The notes under the pieces are model-generated. The model did not search any database, was not told where the DNA came from, and saw only the letters and a program-made list of their open reading frames with translations. This document shows positions 33,277-44,285 of a DNA stretch of 64,000 nucleotides, one piece after another. A program made the translations under genes and the position numbers. Position 1 is the stretch's first letter; every line of letters begins with the position of its first letter. Source of the DNA: Synanceia verrucosa (taxonomy: Eukaryota > Chordata > Actinopteri > Perciformes > Synanceiidae); NCBI GenBank assembly GCA_029721515.1, contig CM056565.1, forward strand, positions 1,080,398 to 1,144,397, read 5' to 3'.

Positions 33277-34168
33277 ATTTGACCCAAGAACTTAGAATCT
33301 GAATCTGTCAATTTTTCTCAAAGACAAAAAAGGCTTTTCATCACACAAATGGCGCAGTTTTAAGCCCAGCAGTTTCTTTCCTAAATCTAACTATAGAGGT
33401 GTTTTAGTTGTTGTTTTTTTTGACCGAAAGTGACACCAAGGGTAACTGTAGTGATTTTGATCCTGAAAAACAAAGTGATGGGACATGGCAAAGTATGTTA
33501 TGAGTTAGAATGAAAATATTGTTACCTGTTATTTAATTCAAAAGTGTTAATTTAAAACATCTGTAAATAAACACATTATTACAAATCATAGACTGTATAT
33601 TAACAGACAAATGTACAAATACATTGTCTAATTTTTGCAAATCTCCACTTTATAACATTCTCAATCCTTTACATCCATTTGTGAATCACTGTTGCATATG
33701 TTTAAGATTATTCTTTTGCCATCATTTATGTCAGTTATGGACATACAGAACAGAACCTCTGCTCTCCAACAGAGGGCGATCATGTAACATGTATGGCAGC
33801 TCTATACATAGAGAGAGCTGCGACAACTGAAATCATGGGCGCCATCTTTAAGACATAAGTCAGAGCATTCAGTAATGTCTTTCAGTGGAACGAAGATGGG
33901 ATGTTGCAACAAATCGCTCATTTTCATCTTAAACTGTTTGTGAATGATAACATATTTGTCATCCTTTGCTAAAGTGTAAACACTTTTATAAATATGTCAC
34001 GTTTAACTTTTGGAGAAGACAGATAAGTATGCCTAAATCACCTAATCAGTGGAGCCACGTTTACCTAACTTTCTCCGATAGCAGTCACCGTGTCGCCTAC
34101 GATTAAGCTACTTATTGATCCACTGGCAAAAAATGACAACCTCTAGTTTAATCTATAAATATTTCTCC
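33277..34168. other. No recognisable gene
   Basis: AT-rich sequence up to the gypsy element. No convincing frame or repeat family seen. Confidence 0.4.
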
Positions 34169-34172
34169 TAAA

Positions 34173-34962
34173 TGTAGCCGGGTGGTAAATCAATACTAAG
34201 TTTAATTTTCCACTTAAGGTTTAATGTATTCCTATGTACTATAATGTGTTTTTGTTTTCTTTTGTTCTTTATTTTAAATGACATGTTTCAAATGTAAAAT
34301 CTAAACAAGATGTAAACTAGTTTAAAAGGTCACCACAAGGTGGTAGCATAGAGCTGCTTTAGGGGCAGTTGGGCACAGTTTGGGTTAGCCGCCAGGTGCA
34401 TTGTGGGCTATTGTTTTGTTTTTACTGCTGAATGTGAGCCACAAGCGGCTGAAATGTCTCGCCGAACAGAGGAGACTATTACTCTGTTCATTTGGTAGGT
34501 AAAATCTGCGCACATTGTAAGAGACACCGCGACAGAATGTGACAATATGGTCTCATGTAGAGATATTGGTGATGTATTTCAGAGGGTAGCATGCCAGTCG
34601 TCGACCGGGGCTAAAGGCTAGCTCTAGGAAGCTCCAGCTCCCGTGTTCCACGCTGCGTGGCGTGTAAGTGATTGCGATAATATTTTGAAAGCACATTTTC
34701 AAGTTAATATGACTGTCATGATTTTAATGGCATGTGTATTTTGTTTCTGTAGACCTTCACAGCCCACTGCCGTATTTTGTGCCCTGTTTTGTTTGTTTAT
34801 TTTTGTACTTTCACTTTCGGCTCTCTCGCTAATAAGCCTCAGACGAGTGGCTTTGAGTTCAGAAATTCAACCAAGCAAGTTTAAGTGCAACTGATGTGAA
34901 ATAAATAAGAGGCTACAAGAACCCCTGTAGTGTGTCCTGTGTGCTTCTATTCCCGGGCTACA
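34173..34962 (+). repeat. 5' LTR
   Basis: 790 bp with TG…CA ends. AATAAA (GAAATAAATAAGAGG) lies about 60 bp before the 3' end. The 83-codon frame inside is present in both LTRs and has no recognised product. Confidence 0.95.
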
Positions 34963-34967
34963 CATTT

Positions 34968-34984
34968 TGGTACCAGGAGTGGGG
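34968..34984 (+). promoter_or_regulatory. tRNA-Leu primer binding site
   Basis: TGGTACCAGGAGTGGGG, five bases after the 5' LTR. It is complementary to the 3' end of tRNA-Leu(UAA) as I recall it (…CCCCACTCCTGGTA plus CCA), so minus-strand DNA synthesis is probably primed by that tRNA. Confidence 0.75.
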
Positions 34985-35362
34985 TGTAGCTAAAACACTT
35001 TTTTTTTTGCAATTAGCAGTAGTAGTTTGTTTTTATTTTTATTTGGCAAAATACGGCAGTGGTGAAGATCCCAGGAGAAGCCTGTGGGTGGACGTGTCTG
35101 AGAGGCCAGCCTGTAGGGGAAGCGGTGACCGGTGAGAGGGACGATTTGAGGAGCTCCAGTGGCGCCACTGTTTCCAGATCGACACGGCTCATCCAGACCT
35201 GCGCTGAGGATTCCACCACAACGTCAGCCGGCCAGCACTTCATTCGGTTTTCAAGAGCAAGATTCAGCAGTGGTTCAAGACTGTGTTCATCGTATCCTTG
35301 ATTCTCGTGTTGAACTTAAGATTCACATTCAGACTGAACTGAGTAAAAACTAACATTTCATC

Positions 35363-36466
35363 ATGGCTACTGGTTCTGATGATGATGCTGCCCAGTTCGA
35401 TGAGGCATCAGATCAGGTAGCAGGCACAAGCACAGATGCTACAGCAGAAATGCAGGCTCGCATACAGGAGCTCACCCAATTGCGAGATGAACTTGTCAGG
35501 TTAAATGATGAGATAGGGGCTCAGAGGGCAAATGAAAATAGTGCCCCCACACGCTCATACATCTATGTTCCAAGAGAACGCCAGGTCCAAGCATTTAGTG
35601 GTGAGAGTGGGACAGATGGGAGGTCTGTGGAAGAGTTTATTGAAGAGGTGGAAAGGGTTTTAAGATCCAGAGAGCAGACAACAGAGGGGCAGTGTGATTA
35701 CATTCTATCTCTGTTGCGTGGTCCTGCATTGGAGGAGGTTCGACTGTGCATGGGGGGTCAGTCAGTGAGGCCCAGTGATTTATACTCCTACTTAAGGAAT
35801 GCATTTGGCGAAAAACGCAGCATCACACAACTTTTGCAGACCTTTTACAACCGTAAACAAGCAGAGGGTGAAGATCTCCGTGACTACTCCCATGCCCTGT
35901 CTCAGATCTTGAGCTCGGTAGTGAAGCAGTCAGCAAACGTGATACCTAATGAGAAAGTCGTACTCCGGGACCAGTTCATTGAGGGTCTAAGGGATTCAGC
36001 TCTCAGACGTGAACTCAGAAAGATGGTCAGAGACCAACCAGGCTGTAGCCTTTTAGATGTGAGACGCGAAGCCCTCCTGTGGGAAATGGAGGAGAACAGG
36101 CCCCATCGTCCCAGAGTTGTTAAGAGCAGCCAGGTCACGTCAGAGGTTTCAGAATCCCAGTTCTCTGCTACTGAGACAAACAATGGCCAATCTACTGCAT
36201 TAGGTGATGTTCAAAGAGCAGTAGCCCAACAGGGAAAACAGTTAATCGAGTTAGGCAAAACACTCGCTGACCTAGCAAGTGCGGTAACTGAGCTGAGTAG
36301 ACGTACCGCTCAAATGACTTTCCAAGAGCTCAAGCCACAAGCTAGACTGCAACCACGGTACACACCAGACGGTCAGCCTATCTGTTTCAAGTGTCGAGGC
36401 GTGGGCCACATTGCCAAAAGTGCCTACAGGCCAAAAGAGGCCAAGATGAGTCAAAACCTTCTGTAG
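35363..36466 (+). CDS. Gypsy Gag polyprotein, frameshifted in the zinc knuckle
   Basis: Structural protein that packages element RNA. 367 codons from ATG 35363 (MATGSDDDAAQFD). An N-terminal coiled region (MQARIQELTQLRDELVRLND) is followed by a capsid-like region (VQAFSGESGTDGRSVEEFIE, then YILSLLRGPALEEVR, FYNRKQAEGEDLRDY, FIEGLRDSALRRELR). A zinc knuckle begins at about residue 343 (ICFKCRGVGHIAKS) but the last cysteine is replaced: reading one base over gives a cysteine at the right place, so a single-base deletion near 36420 has shifted the frame and shortened the C-terminus. Pol follows after 130 bp. Confidence 0.85.
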   Translation: MATGSDDDAAQFDEASDQVAGTSTDATAEMQARIQELTQLRDELVRLNDEIGAQRANENSAPTRSYIYVPRERQVQAFSGESGTDGRSVEEFIEEVERVLRSREQTTEGQCDYILSLLRGPALEEVRLCMGGQSVRPSDLYSYLRNAFGEKRSITQLLQTFYNRKQAEGEDLRDYSHALSQILSSVVKQSANVIPNEKVVLRDQFIEGLRDSALRRELRKMVRDQPGCSLLDVRREALLWEMEENRPHRPRVVKSSQVTSEVSESQFSATETNNGQSTALGDVQRAVAQQGKQLIELGKTLADLASAVTELSRRTAQMTFQELKPQARLQPRYTPDGQPICFKCRGVGHIAKSAYRPKEAKMSQNLL

Positions 36467-36595
36467 TGCAGGAAAATGTTCACCCTCGGTTGCCATGAGC
36501 CAGGCAATTCGAGGGGGATCTACTGGCTCGCCAGCAGTCCCACCAGACAGAAGTAGGATCTTAGAGCATGCAGTCGGGAATGCAAAACTGTCGAG

Positions 36596-38572
36596 GTGAA
36601 ACTTCAGGGAGTCTCAGTATCATGCCTACTGGACACTGGTAGCCAGGTCAGCACAATTTCTGAGAGTTTTTTCAGAGAACATTTGTCAGACAAAAATGAA
36701 GACATTCATCCTGCATTTGAGTGGTTAAGGATCACTGCAGCAAACGGGTTAGACATACCCTATATTGGCTATGTAGAGCTTGAGGTCGAAGTAATGGGGC
36801 TGACGATTCCAGAGCGAGGCTTCCTGATAGTCAAGGATTCTGAACACTCTTCCTCTGTTCCAGGTCTCATAGGGATGAATGTGGTCAAAAAATGTCGAGA
36901 GCTCGTACTCACTGAGTTTGACACCACACTACAGAGTAAACTTGACTCAAACTGGAGAGAGGCTTTCACTAATCTTCATGCAGGAACAGTAACAGACAGA
37001 CTCTCTTTTGCTAGAGTGGCGAGTAGGGAGATGATCCATGTTCCTGCGTTGTCTGCCGCCACAGTCATGGCAAGGGGACTTAGGACAGTGAGTGAACACG
37101 GCCCTTTAATGCTGCTGGAGCCTGTGAGTGCACCCTTGCCTGGAGGTTTGGTTGTTGTACCTACCTTAGTTTCATCTGAAAGTCATGTGTTTCCTGTCCA
37201 AGTCATGAACATGTCTGATGAAGATATCTGGCTGAAGCCAAGGATCAGGCTAGGGGTTTTGACTCATGTAGACAGTGTAAAAAGTGATGAACTTTGTGAG
37301 GTGCAGTTCCAGAGAATTACAGCAGACACTGAACAAGTGAGCATCGACAAACATCCCAAAACACCCACAGATGTGCAGTCCATCCTCAACCAGTTTGATG
37401 TAAGTTGTAGCCCAGAACAGCGTGCACAACTGGCTTTGCTGCTGGAGAAATATTCTTTTGTGTTCGCAACAGAGGATGTAGATCTAGGCCACACTGACAA
37501 AGTGCAACATGAGATCCATCTCACAGACGACATACCTGTGACACAGCCATACAGACGAATCCCACCCACACAGTACAGTGAAGTCAGGGAACATATAGGC
37601 AAGCTTTTGAAAAAAGGAGTTATCAGGGAAAGCTCCAGCGCCTATGCTTCGCCAATAGTGCTTGTGAGGAAGGTAGATGGTAGTCTAAGGCTATGTGTCG
37701 ACTACAGAAAACTTAACTCCAAGACGAGACGTGATGCATTCCCGCTACCCAGGATTGATGAGAGCTTTGATGCGTTGAGGGGGGCGAAATTCTTCTCAAC
37801 AATAGATTTAGCAAGCGGGTATCATCAGGTGGCCATGCACGAGAGAGACATGAGTAAGACAGCTTTCACTACACCGTTTGGCTTATATGAATATGTGCGC
37901 ATGCCTTTTGGTGTTTGTAACGGGCCAGCTACATTTCAAAGACTTATGCAAGTCACTATGAGTGATCTCATTTTTCAGATACTCCTCGTCTACCTAGATG
38001 ATATCTTGGTTTTTTCAGAGACATTTGAGCAACATTTGGAGAGACTGGAAACCGTGCTGAAAAGACTGGCAGAGACAGGTCTTAAGGTCAAGTTGCAAAA
38101 GTGTGCCTTCCTACAGCAGTCAGTAAAGTTTCTGGGTCATCAGGTGTCAGCAGAAGGTGTGGGCACCGACCCGTCCAAGGTCTTCGCTGTTAACAACTGG
38201 AAGGTCCCAAACACGGTGAAAGGGCTACAGTCCTTTTTAGGTTTCTGTAGTTATTACAGGAGATTCATTCAAGGTTTCTCCAAGATAGCTGGACCGCTGC
38301 ACGACTTAGTCAACAAATGTTCAGGTGAAAAGAAAACACAAAAAACAGGTCACCAGTTTGGCGCTATGTGGACACAAGAGTGTGAGTCATCTTTTGAACA
38401 GTTAAAAGGAAAACTTACCTCTGCTCCCATTTTGGGTTTTGCTGATTTCACACAGCCTTTCATAGTTGAGACAGACGCCAGTCAGCACGGACTAGGCGCT
38501 GTACTGTATCAGCAGCAGGGTAACGCCAAACGTGTTATAGCATACGCAAGTCGCTTGATTACGTCAGGCTGA
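36596..38572 (+). CDS. Gypsy Pol part 1: protease, reverse transcriptase, start of RNase H
   Basis: Open frame of 658 codons. The aspartic protease active site is at residue 12 (CLLDTGSQVSTI). RT spans about residues 290-500: VIRESSSAYASPIVLV, LRLCVDYRKLNSKTRRD, FFSTIDLASGYHQV, FGVCNGPATFQRLM and catalytic LVYLDDILVF. RNase H begins at about 625 (FIVETDASQHGLGAVL) and the frame stops at TGA 38570 within it. The coding homology continues in the next frame, so a one-base change separates the two pol parts. Upstream, the sequence from 36494 reads in another frame, suggesting a further indel near 36585. Confidence 0.9.
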   Translation: MKLQGVSVSCLLDTGSQVSTISESFFREHLSDKNEDIHPAFEWLRITAANGLDIPYIGYVELEVEVMGLTIPERGFLIVKDSEHSSSVPGLIGMNVVKKCRELVLTEFDTTLQSKLDSNWREAFTNLHAGTVTDRLSFARVASREMIHVPALSAATVMARGLRTVSEHGPLMLLEPVSAPLPGGLVVVPTLVSSESHVFPVQVMNMSDEDIWLKPRIRLGVLTHVDSVKSDELCEVQFQRITADTEQVSIDKHPKTPTDVQSILNQFDVSCSPEQRAQLALLLEKYSFVFATEDVDLGHTDKVQHEIHLTDDIPVTQPYRRIPPTQYSEVREHIGKLLKKGVIRESSSAYASPIVLVRKVDGSLRLCVDYRKLNSKTRRDAFPLPRIDESFDALRGAKFFSTIDLASGYHQVAMHERDMSKTAFTTPFGLYEYVRMPFGVCNGPATFQRLMQVTMSDLIFQILLVYLDDILVFSETFEQHLERLETVLKRLAETGLKVKLQKCAFLQQSVKFLGHQVSAEGVGTDPSKVFAVNNWKVPNTVKGLQSFLGFCSYYRRFIQGFSKIAGPLHDLVNKCSGEKKTQKTGHQFGAMWTQECESSFEQLKGKLTSAPILGFADFTQPFIVETDASQHGLGAVLYQQQGNAKRVIAYASRLITSG

Positions 38573-38597
38573 GAAAAATGACAGGAATTACAGTAGT

Positions 38598-40862
38598 ATG
38601 AAGTTAGAGTTGCTTGCTTTAAAATGGGCAGTTGCTGAGAAGTTCAGAGGTTACCTGCTGGGTGCGAAATTTGTTGTCCTGACTGATAACAATCCACTCT
38701 GCCACCTCAAAACAGCCAAGTTAGGCGCTATCGAGCAGAGGTGGGTCGCTCAACTTTCTGTTTTTGACTTTGAAGTGAAGTACCGTCCTGGTAGCAGCAA
38801 CGCCGCCGCAGATGCCCTCTCTAGGCAGGAGTTTGCAGGGGAGCCGGAAACTGATCCAGATTCAGACTTTGATGGTTGTGTTGCCGTGTGTAACCTGATG
38901 GAAAGAGGGACAGTACTGGATTCCGATCTTGTCTCCAAAAGTCTTGAGTGTTACAAGGTGAGACAGATCCGTGCTATGGAGTCAGGATTAGGTGAGATGA
39001 GCACAAGACAAGGTAACACACCCACACTTCCAGGTTTTACCAGAGAGGAGCTGATAGGTTTTCAGGCGAGTGACTCCACCCTGAAAGAATTCAGAACATT
39101 TTGGGATCAGGGGAAGAAGCCTACTGCTAGGGAGCGAGCAGCCCTATCTAGCTCAGTGAAAAGACTGTTGAAACAGTGGCGTCATGTACAGGAAAAGGAA
39201 GGCTTGTTGTACAGAGTAATCAAAGATCCACGTCATGGTGAAGTGTGGCAGTTACTCGTGCCTGGTTGTCTAAAAGACCAAGTCTTAGAGAGTGTACACA
39301 ACCACATGGGCCATCAGGGCATAGAACGTACTGTGAACCTGCTCAGAGGGAGATGTTTCTGGGTTGGGCTTTATGAAGATGTTGAGAGCTGGGTTAAAAA
39401 TTGTGAGCGGTGCATTTTGACAAAGATGCCTCAGCCAAAGATCCAGGCCCCAGTTAAAGCATTTCTAGCCTCCCGACCCCTGGAGGTGGTGGCTATTGAT
39501 TTTACAGTGCTAGAACCAGCTTCAGATGGCCGTGAGAATGTTCTCGTTGTGACTGATGTTTTTACAAAGTTCACACAGGCATATCCTACCAAGGATCAAA
39601 AAGCAGATACCACAGCTAAGGTTCTGCTCAGAGAGTGGTTCATGAAGTACGACGTCCCCGAGAGATTGCATTCTGACCAGGGCAGAAATTTCGAGAGTGA
39701 AGTGGTTGCGGAGCTGTGCAAACTCTATGGGGTCAAAAAGACACGGACAACTCCATACAGGCCACAGGGAAATGCTCAGTGTGAAAGATACAACCGCACC
39801 CTCCATGACTTGTTGAGAACACTCCCTCCGGAGAAGAAAAGGCGTTGGCCAGAGCATCTTCCTGAATTAGTGTATGCCTATAATGTTACCCCTCATTCCA
39901 CCACAGGGTACTCACCCTATTTTCTGCTTTTTGGTACACAGCCACATCTCCCAGTTGATGCGCTATTAGGGCAGGAGTGTACGTCAGACCGTAAACAGGA
40001 CTGGTTGTCTGTTCATCAGGAGAGACTTCGACAGGCGCATGAAAGAGCCAGAGAGTATTCAAAGCAGAAGGCAGCTGAGAGAATTGCGCTGCAGAATGAG
40101 AAGGTGTATTGTCCTCCTATAGACATTGGTCAGGTTGTCTTCCTACGTCACAGACCCGCAGGGAGAAATAAGATTCAAGATGCATGGAGTCCAACAGTCT
40201 ACAAGGTAGTTGACGTTCAGGGAACAACACACACTGTTGAACCTCTGGAAGGAGGTCCCGTCAAAAGAGTTCATAGGTCAGAGTTGAGACCTTGTGCAAA
40301 ACCAGTTCCCAAGCCCAGAACCAAAACTAGGTCACATGTCAGTACACAGCCTGTAGTTGAAGATGTGCCTCCTGAGTCACATGACCCAGAGTTTGTTGTG
40401 GTTGAAGAAATTCTGCCTCCTCAGGCTAGGCAGACACCAAGACTGTCCTGTGTCCCAGACAGGGTTAACTTACCTGTGGCAGCACCTTTGGATGACAGTG
40501 GCAGCGAGGAAGCTGGGGAAGGTCAGGCAGATGTGGGAAGTGGTGTCAGGGAATGTGTAAACGATGATGTTCATTTAGACATTAGTGACAGTGACCAGCT
40601 CATTGGTAAAAATGGGAAAAGAGACACACTAACAGGCATTGCTAGTAGAGCTGAGAGTAAAGCTTTTACACCTACACCGGCTGTTAGGCGTAGCAAGCGG
40701 GCCAATGCGGGGTCTCATCCAAACCCCTTTAATTTGCCAAGGTCAGCCTGTAACGCTGTTTCAGTCAGCACCGACATGGTCTCCCAGGTTTTGACAAGTC
40801 TTGGTACTGCTCTCTTTGAAAAGGCATTGCAGGGAGCATTTGAGTCAGTTAATGTTTTGTAG
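38598..40862 (+). CDS. Gypsy Pol part 2: rest of RNase H and integrase
   Basis: 754 codons. RNase H continues (LELLALKWAVAEKFRGYLLG, LTDNNPLCHL, YRPGSSNAAADALSRQ). The integrase follows: HHCC zinc domain (HNHMGHQGIERTVNLL to NCERCILTK), then core with the three acidic residues at VAIDFTV, LHSDQGRNFES and NAQCERYNRTL. A GPY/F-like C-terminal region follows (IGQVVFLRHRPAGRNKIQ, then WSPTVYKVVDVQG). A hydrophilic tail of about 170 residues runs to TAG at 40860, 33 bases before the 3' LTR. No envelope-like frame. The first methionine is internal to RNase H, so this part belongs to the same polyprotein as part 1. Confidence 0.9.
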   Translation: MKLELLALKWAVAEKFRGYLLGAKFVVLTDNNPLCHLKTAKLGAIEQRWVAQLSVFDFEVKYRPGSSNAAADALSRQEFAGEPETDPDSDFDGCVAVCNLMERGTVLDSDLVSKSLECYKVRQIRAMESGLGEMSTRQGNTPTLPGFTREELIGFQASDSTLKEFRTFWDQGKKPTARERAALSSSVKRLLKQWRHVQEKEGLLYRVIKDPRHGEVWQLLVPGCLKDQVLESVHNHMGHQGIERTVNLLRGRCFWVGLYEDVESWVKNCERCILTKMPQPKIQAPVKAFLASRPLEVVAIDFTVLEPASDGRENVLVVTDVFTKFTQAYPTKDQKADTTAKVLLREWFMKYDVPERLHSDQGRNFESEVVAELCKLYGVKKTRTTPYRPQGNAQCERYNRTLHDLLRTLPPEKKRRWPEHLPELVYAYNVTPHSTTGYSPYFLLFGTQPHLPVDALLGQECTSDRKQDWLSVHQERLRQAHERAREYSKQKAAERIALQNEKVYCPPIDIGQVVFLRHRPAGRNKIQDAWSPTVYKVVDVQGTTHTVEPLEGGPVKRVHRSELRPCAKPVPKPRTKTRSHVSTQPVVEDVPPESHDPEFVVVEEILPPQARQTPRLSCVPDRVNLPVAAPLDDSGSEEAGEGQADVGSGVRECVNDDVHLDISDSDQLIGKNGKRDTLTGIASRAESKAFTPTPAVRRSKRANAGSHPNPFNLPRSACNAVSVSTDMVSQVLTSLGTALFEKALQGAFESVNVL

Positions 40863-40884
40863 TCACCGAGGACGTTGACTGATT

Positions 40885-40895
40885 GCAGGGGAGCA
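40885..40895 (+). promoter_or_regulatory. Polypurine tract
   Basis: GCAGGGGAGCA immediately before the 3' LTR TG, the expected plus-strand primer site. Confidence 0.7.
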
Positions 40896-41685
40896 TGTAG
40901 CCGGGTGGTAAATCAATACTAAGTTTAATTTTCCACTTAAGGTTTAATGTATTCCTATGTACTATAATGTGTTTTTGTTTTCTTTTGTTCTTTATTTTAA
41001 ATGACATGTTTCAAATGTAAAATCTAAACAAGATGTAAACTAGTTTAAAAGGTCACCACAAGGTGGTAGCATAGAGCTGCTTTAGGGGCAGTTGGGCACA
41101 GTTTGGGTTAGCCGCCAGGTGCATTGTGGGCTATTGTTTTGTTTTTACTGCTGAATGTGAGCCACAAGCGGCTGAAATGTCTCGCCGAACAGAGGAGACT
41201 ATTACTCTGTTCATTTGGTAGGTAAAATACGCGCACATTGTAAGAGACACCGCGACAGAATGTGACAATATGGTCTCATGTAGAGATATTGGTGATGTAT
41301 TTCAGAGGGTAGCATGCCAGTCGTCGACCGGGGCTAAAGGCTAGCTCTAGGAAGCTCCAGCTCCCGTGTTCCACGCTGCGTGGCGTGTAAGTGATTGCGA
41401 TAATATTTTGAAAGCACATTTTCAAGTTAATATGACTGTCATGATTTTAATGGCATGTGTATTTTGTTTCTGTAGACCTTCACAGCCCACTGCCGTATTT
41501 TGTGCCCTGTTTTGTTTGTTTATTTTTGTACTTTCACTTTCGGCTCTCTCGCTAATAAGCCTCAGACGAGTGGCTTTGAGTTCAGAAATTCAACCAAGCA
41601 AGTTTAAGTGCAACTGATGTGAAATAAATAAGAGGCTACAAGAACCCCTGTAGTGTGTCCTGTGTGCTTCTATTCCCGGGCTACA
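40896..41685 (+). repeat. 3' LTR
   Basis: 790 bp, matches the 5' LTR with two substitutions; followed by the TAAA duplication. Confidence 0.95.
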
Positions 41686-41689
41686 TAAA

Positions 41690-43261
41690 CATCAAATTAA
41701 CCCTTCCCTTAGCCTGCTTAGGTGTGATGATCAGACTGTGTCTACTGTTAAATGTCTGACTGATGACTTTGTTTATCAATTCAAGAGTTCTCTCTTTCAT
41801 AAAATATGAATCAATTAGTAATATAAAAAAGAACTTAATAGAATAATATGCAAAAGTGCAAGTGAAAGCAATAATCTGGATCTTGAATATTACGTTAAAA
41901 ATACACATGTTGTATCAGACAATCTAATAATATACTTGGTTACTTCTTACACTATAGCATATAATACATTCTGAATGTTTGCATTCAAATCCTAGCAGAA
42001 CACAATCATTTGTACAACATTTAAATAAGACTCCTCCATAAGATCCACCAACAGGAAACATTATATTTAAATTACAAAACAGATCTTGAATATTACGGTA
42101 AAAGTAAGTAAGAAAGTAAGCTTCCAGTAGATCCTTCTGACCTTCCGCTCCCACAATTTCCTCCTAACAGCGTCCCGAGGAAAATAATGCAACCGTTTAC
42201 CACGTCTTAAACATGTCATCCAGCAAACATGTGACTACTTTTGAACCAATGCCATGACAGAACTGTCCTGAACATTCTAAACACTAGCTGTCGGAACTCT
42301 CTCTAACACATGACTCTGATGTATGGATGCCAACCTCTGTTAAATTTAACAGAAGGCAAGAAAAGAAAATCATGTCATATTTCAGCAACAAGGTACTTTG
42401 CATTATAACAGTACATTTAAATACATTTTGAAAACTGTAAATTTAATAAGCTGGTCAACTTAGTTGCTTATTTTAGTTTTCTTGGATATGGTTAGCCTCT
42501 TAGCAATGGTCTTCATCATAAGAATGAACTCTTCATCCCAGCAGTCCCTTTAGCACCTTGATCCAGCAAGTCTGCAGTGTATTTTAATACTGCTGGGATA
42601 GAAGACTGTGTCATTTTCAGTTTAATTCAAATTAATTAAACCTCGGCTAGAACTACCTAACATTATCGTTAAACTATCATAGCATATCAAGATTAGAGTT
42701 TGAAGATTCACACAGTTTGATTGGATAGTGTGTCAAGAAAAAAGATGGAGGCACAGAAACACTGTACGTTTATTTGTGCATTGTGGTTTAAAAGTTATGT
42801 AACTTGAAACATGTTTGTGAATAGCCTGCTTTTAATGCACAAATGTATTTACACTGCAGTCAACAAGAAGGATGTTCTTAATTAGACACTTTCGCCCTTT
42901 ACATTATCATGTCATTCACAGGTCTTTGAGTGTGACTGAGCATGAGAGATGAGTTAATAGATAAATATAAAGGACTTACTGTGTGGTATGTTTCATTTCA
43001 GACTTCTGACTATCCTGTATGTCACATATAGACAATTCCTACAGGGGCTTATAAAATGATTAGGCCTCTGTGTTATATATCATATGAAGGATATTGTGTA
43101 GAAGCAGAAGAAAAATCCCTATATTAGTCCCACAATGGGAAATTTTTTTTTTTTCACTGTTGTTTTTTTTCTTTATTGTACATCACACATATTACGCACC
43201 AACCAGACATAACATGATGACCTCCTGTCTATGATGATGATTTTATAATTGTATTGTCTGT
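41690..43261. other. No recognisable gene
   Basis: AT-rich intergenic sequence. A short LINE-3'-end-like motif (TATTAGTCCCACAATGGGAAA) is at about 43121. Nothing else supported. Confidence 0.4.
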
Positions 43262-43450
43262 TATGTGTTAATTAGATAGATATATTCAACTTTATTGTCA
43301 TTACACATATCACAAGTACAAGGTGGTGAAATGCAGACTGTATCCAACCAGAAGTGCAAATGCAGTAAATAAACAGATATGTAATAAGAATATACATCTA
43401 CAAACATACAAGGTATGGAATGATGTAAATTTTATAGTACAATACAGAAA
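43262..43450 (-). mobile_element. LINE 3' end fragment
   Basis: Begins with ATATTCAACTTTATTGTCATTACAC, the same type of 3' terminal sequence as the LINE at 51298 (AATTCTTTATTGTCATTATGC). Coding part absent. Weak but consistent with 5'-truncated LINE copies. Confidence 0.4.
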
Positions 43451-43454
43451 GTGC

Positions 43455-43542
43455 AGTCTATTACTATTATTATTATTTTTATTATTATTATTACTATTAT
43501 TATTATAGGCAAATATAGACTATATATAGACCATATCTATTG

Positions 43543-43612
<70 letters not shown>
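43455..43612. repeat. (TTA)n, (TA)n and (TG)n microsatellites
   Basis: TTATTA tract at 43458-43506, TA run at 43536-43581, TG run at 43582-43607. Confidence 0.9.
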
Positions 43613-43617
<5 letters not shown>

Positions 43618-43966
43618 AAGAATTATTATAATTTAAACATTAAATATATAAATAAATATATTGGATTAAAGGTTTTTAATATTTATAATCAGCAACACTA
43701 GTGGTGGCAAACACCTTATACTGGGTGGTGGTCGACTGCACTGTATATCTGTACTAATTAATCGCTGTATTTGCACAATAATCACATCATACCTAGGAAC
43801 AGTACAAAGACTGGAGGATACCTGGCAGCAGTGCTGAACCATGGAATAGAGGTGGGCCTATGCGTCAGCACCAACTGTAGAGGTCCCCATCTTGCCGGCT
43901 GGAGGAGGCTCACCTTTGTTGCACCTCCTCTTCTGATCTCCATGCAGTGGGCCACGGGGCAGGACG

Positions 43967-44275
43967 GACAGAGAGAGGAGTGGTGTGCTTCCCTGGAGCT
44001 AAGGGTGAGCTTAAGGAGAAAGGTGTTTGCTGGTGATCAGTGTGCACCAGAGCATGAGTGTGCTGCTGCGCTCAAATGTGTCACAATGCTGATGCTGTGC
44101 GCTGCGCTCTGTGCTGGGAACATGCGGTACTCTGCGCTCCTCCGTCACATCCCACTGTAGTTACTGGAAAGTCCATCCAGGCAGTCACACACACAGTCTA
44201 GGCTCTCCCTCCTCTGCTGCTGGGATTTGTCCTTGTTGGATGCCGGGATGCCTGCTTCTCCTCTCCACTCTCTAT
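43967..44275 (+). repeat. Duplicated block matching 9022-9344
   Basis: Downstream counterpart of the 9022-9344 block. Here it continues through CTCTCTATTCCTGG into GTAAGT at 44281, a good splice donor, so it could be a 5' untranslated exon of a neighbouring gene. The open frame 43771-44160 across it has no recognised domain. Confidence 0.55.
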
Positions 44276-44285
44276 TCCTGGGTAA

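Larger units (their letters stand above)
34173..41685 (+). mobile_element. Complete young Ty3/gypsy retrotransposon
   Basis: Two 790-bp LTRs (34173-34962, 40896-41685), both TGTAGCC…GGGCTACA, identical by eye except two adjacent bases near 34511 (TCTGCG against TACGCG). A 4-bp duplication TAAA flanks the element (34169-34172, 41686-41689). A primer binding site, gag, pol and a polypurine tract are present in the normal order PR-RT-RH-IN. There is no envelope gene. The near-identity of the LTRs shows very recent insertion. Confidence 0.95.

Noticed and set aside
34643..34894. 83-codon frame found identically at 34643 and 41366 as a duplicated gene
   Set aside because: It lies inside the two LTRs and is duplicated only because LTRs are.
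40357..40862. Envelope gene at the 3' end of the young gypsy element
   Set aside because: The sequence after the integrase stays in the pol frame as a hydrophilic tail; no signal peptide, transmembrane segment or separate frame is present.
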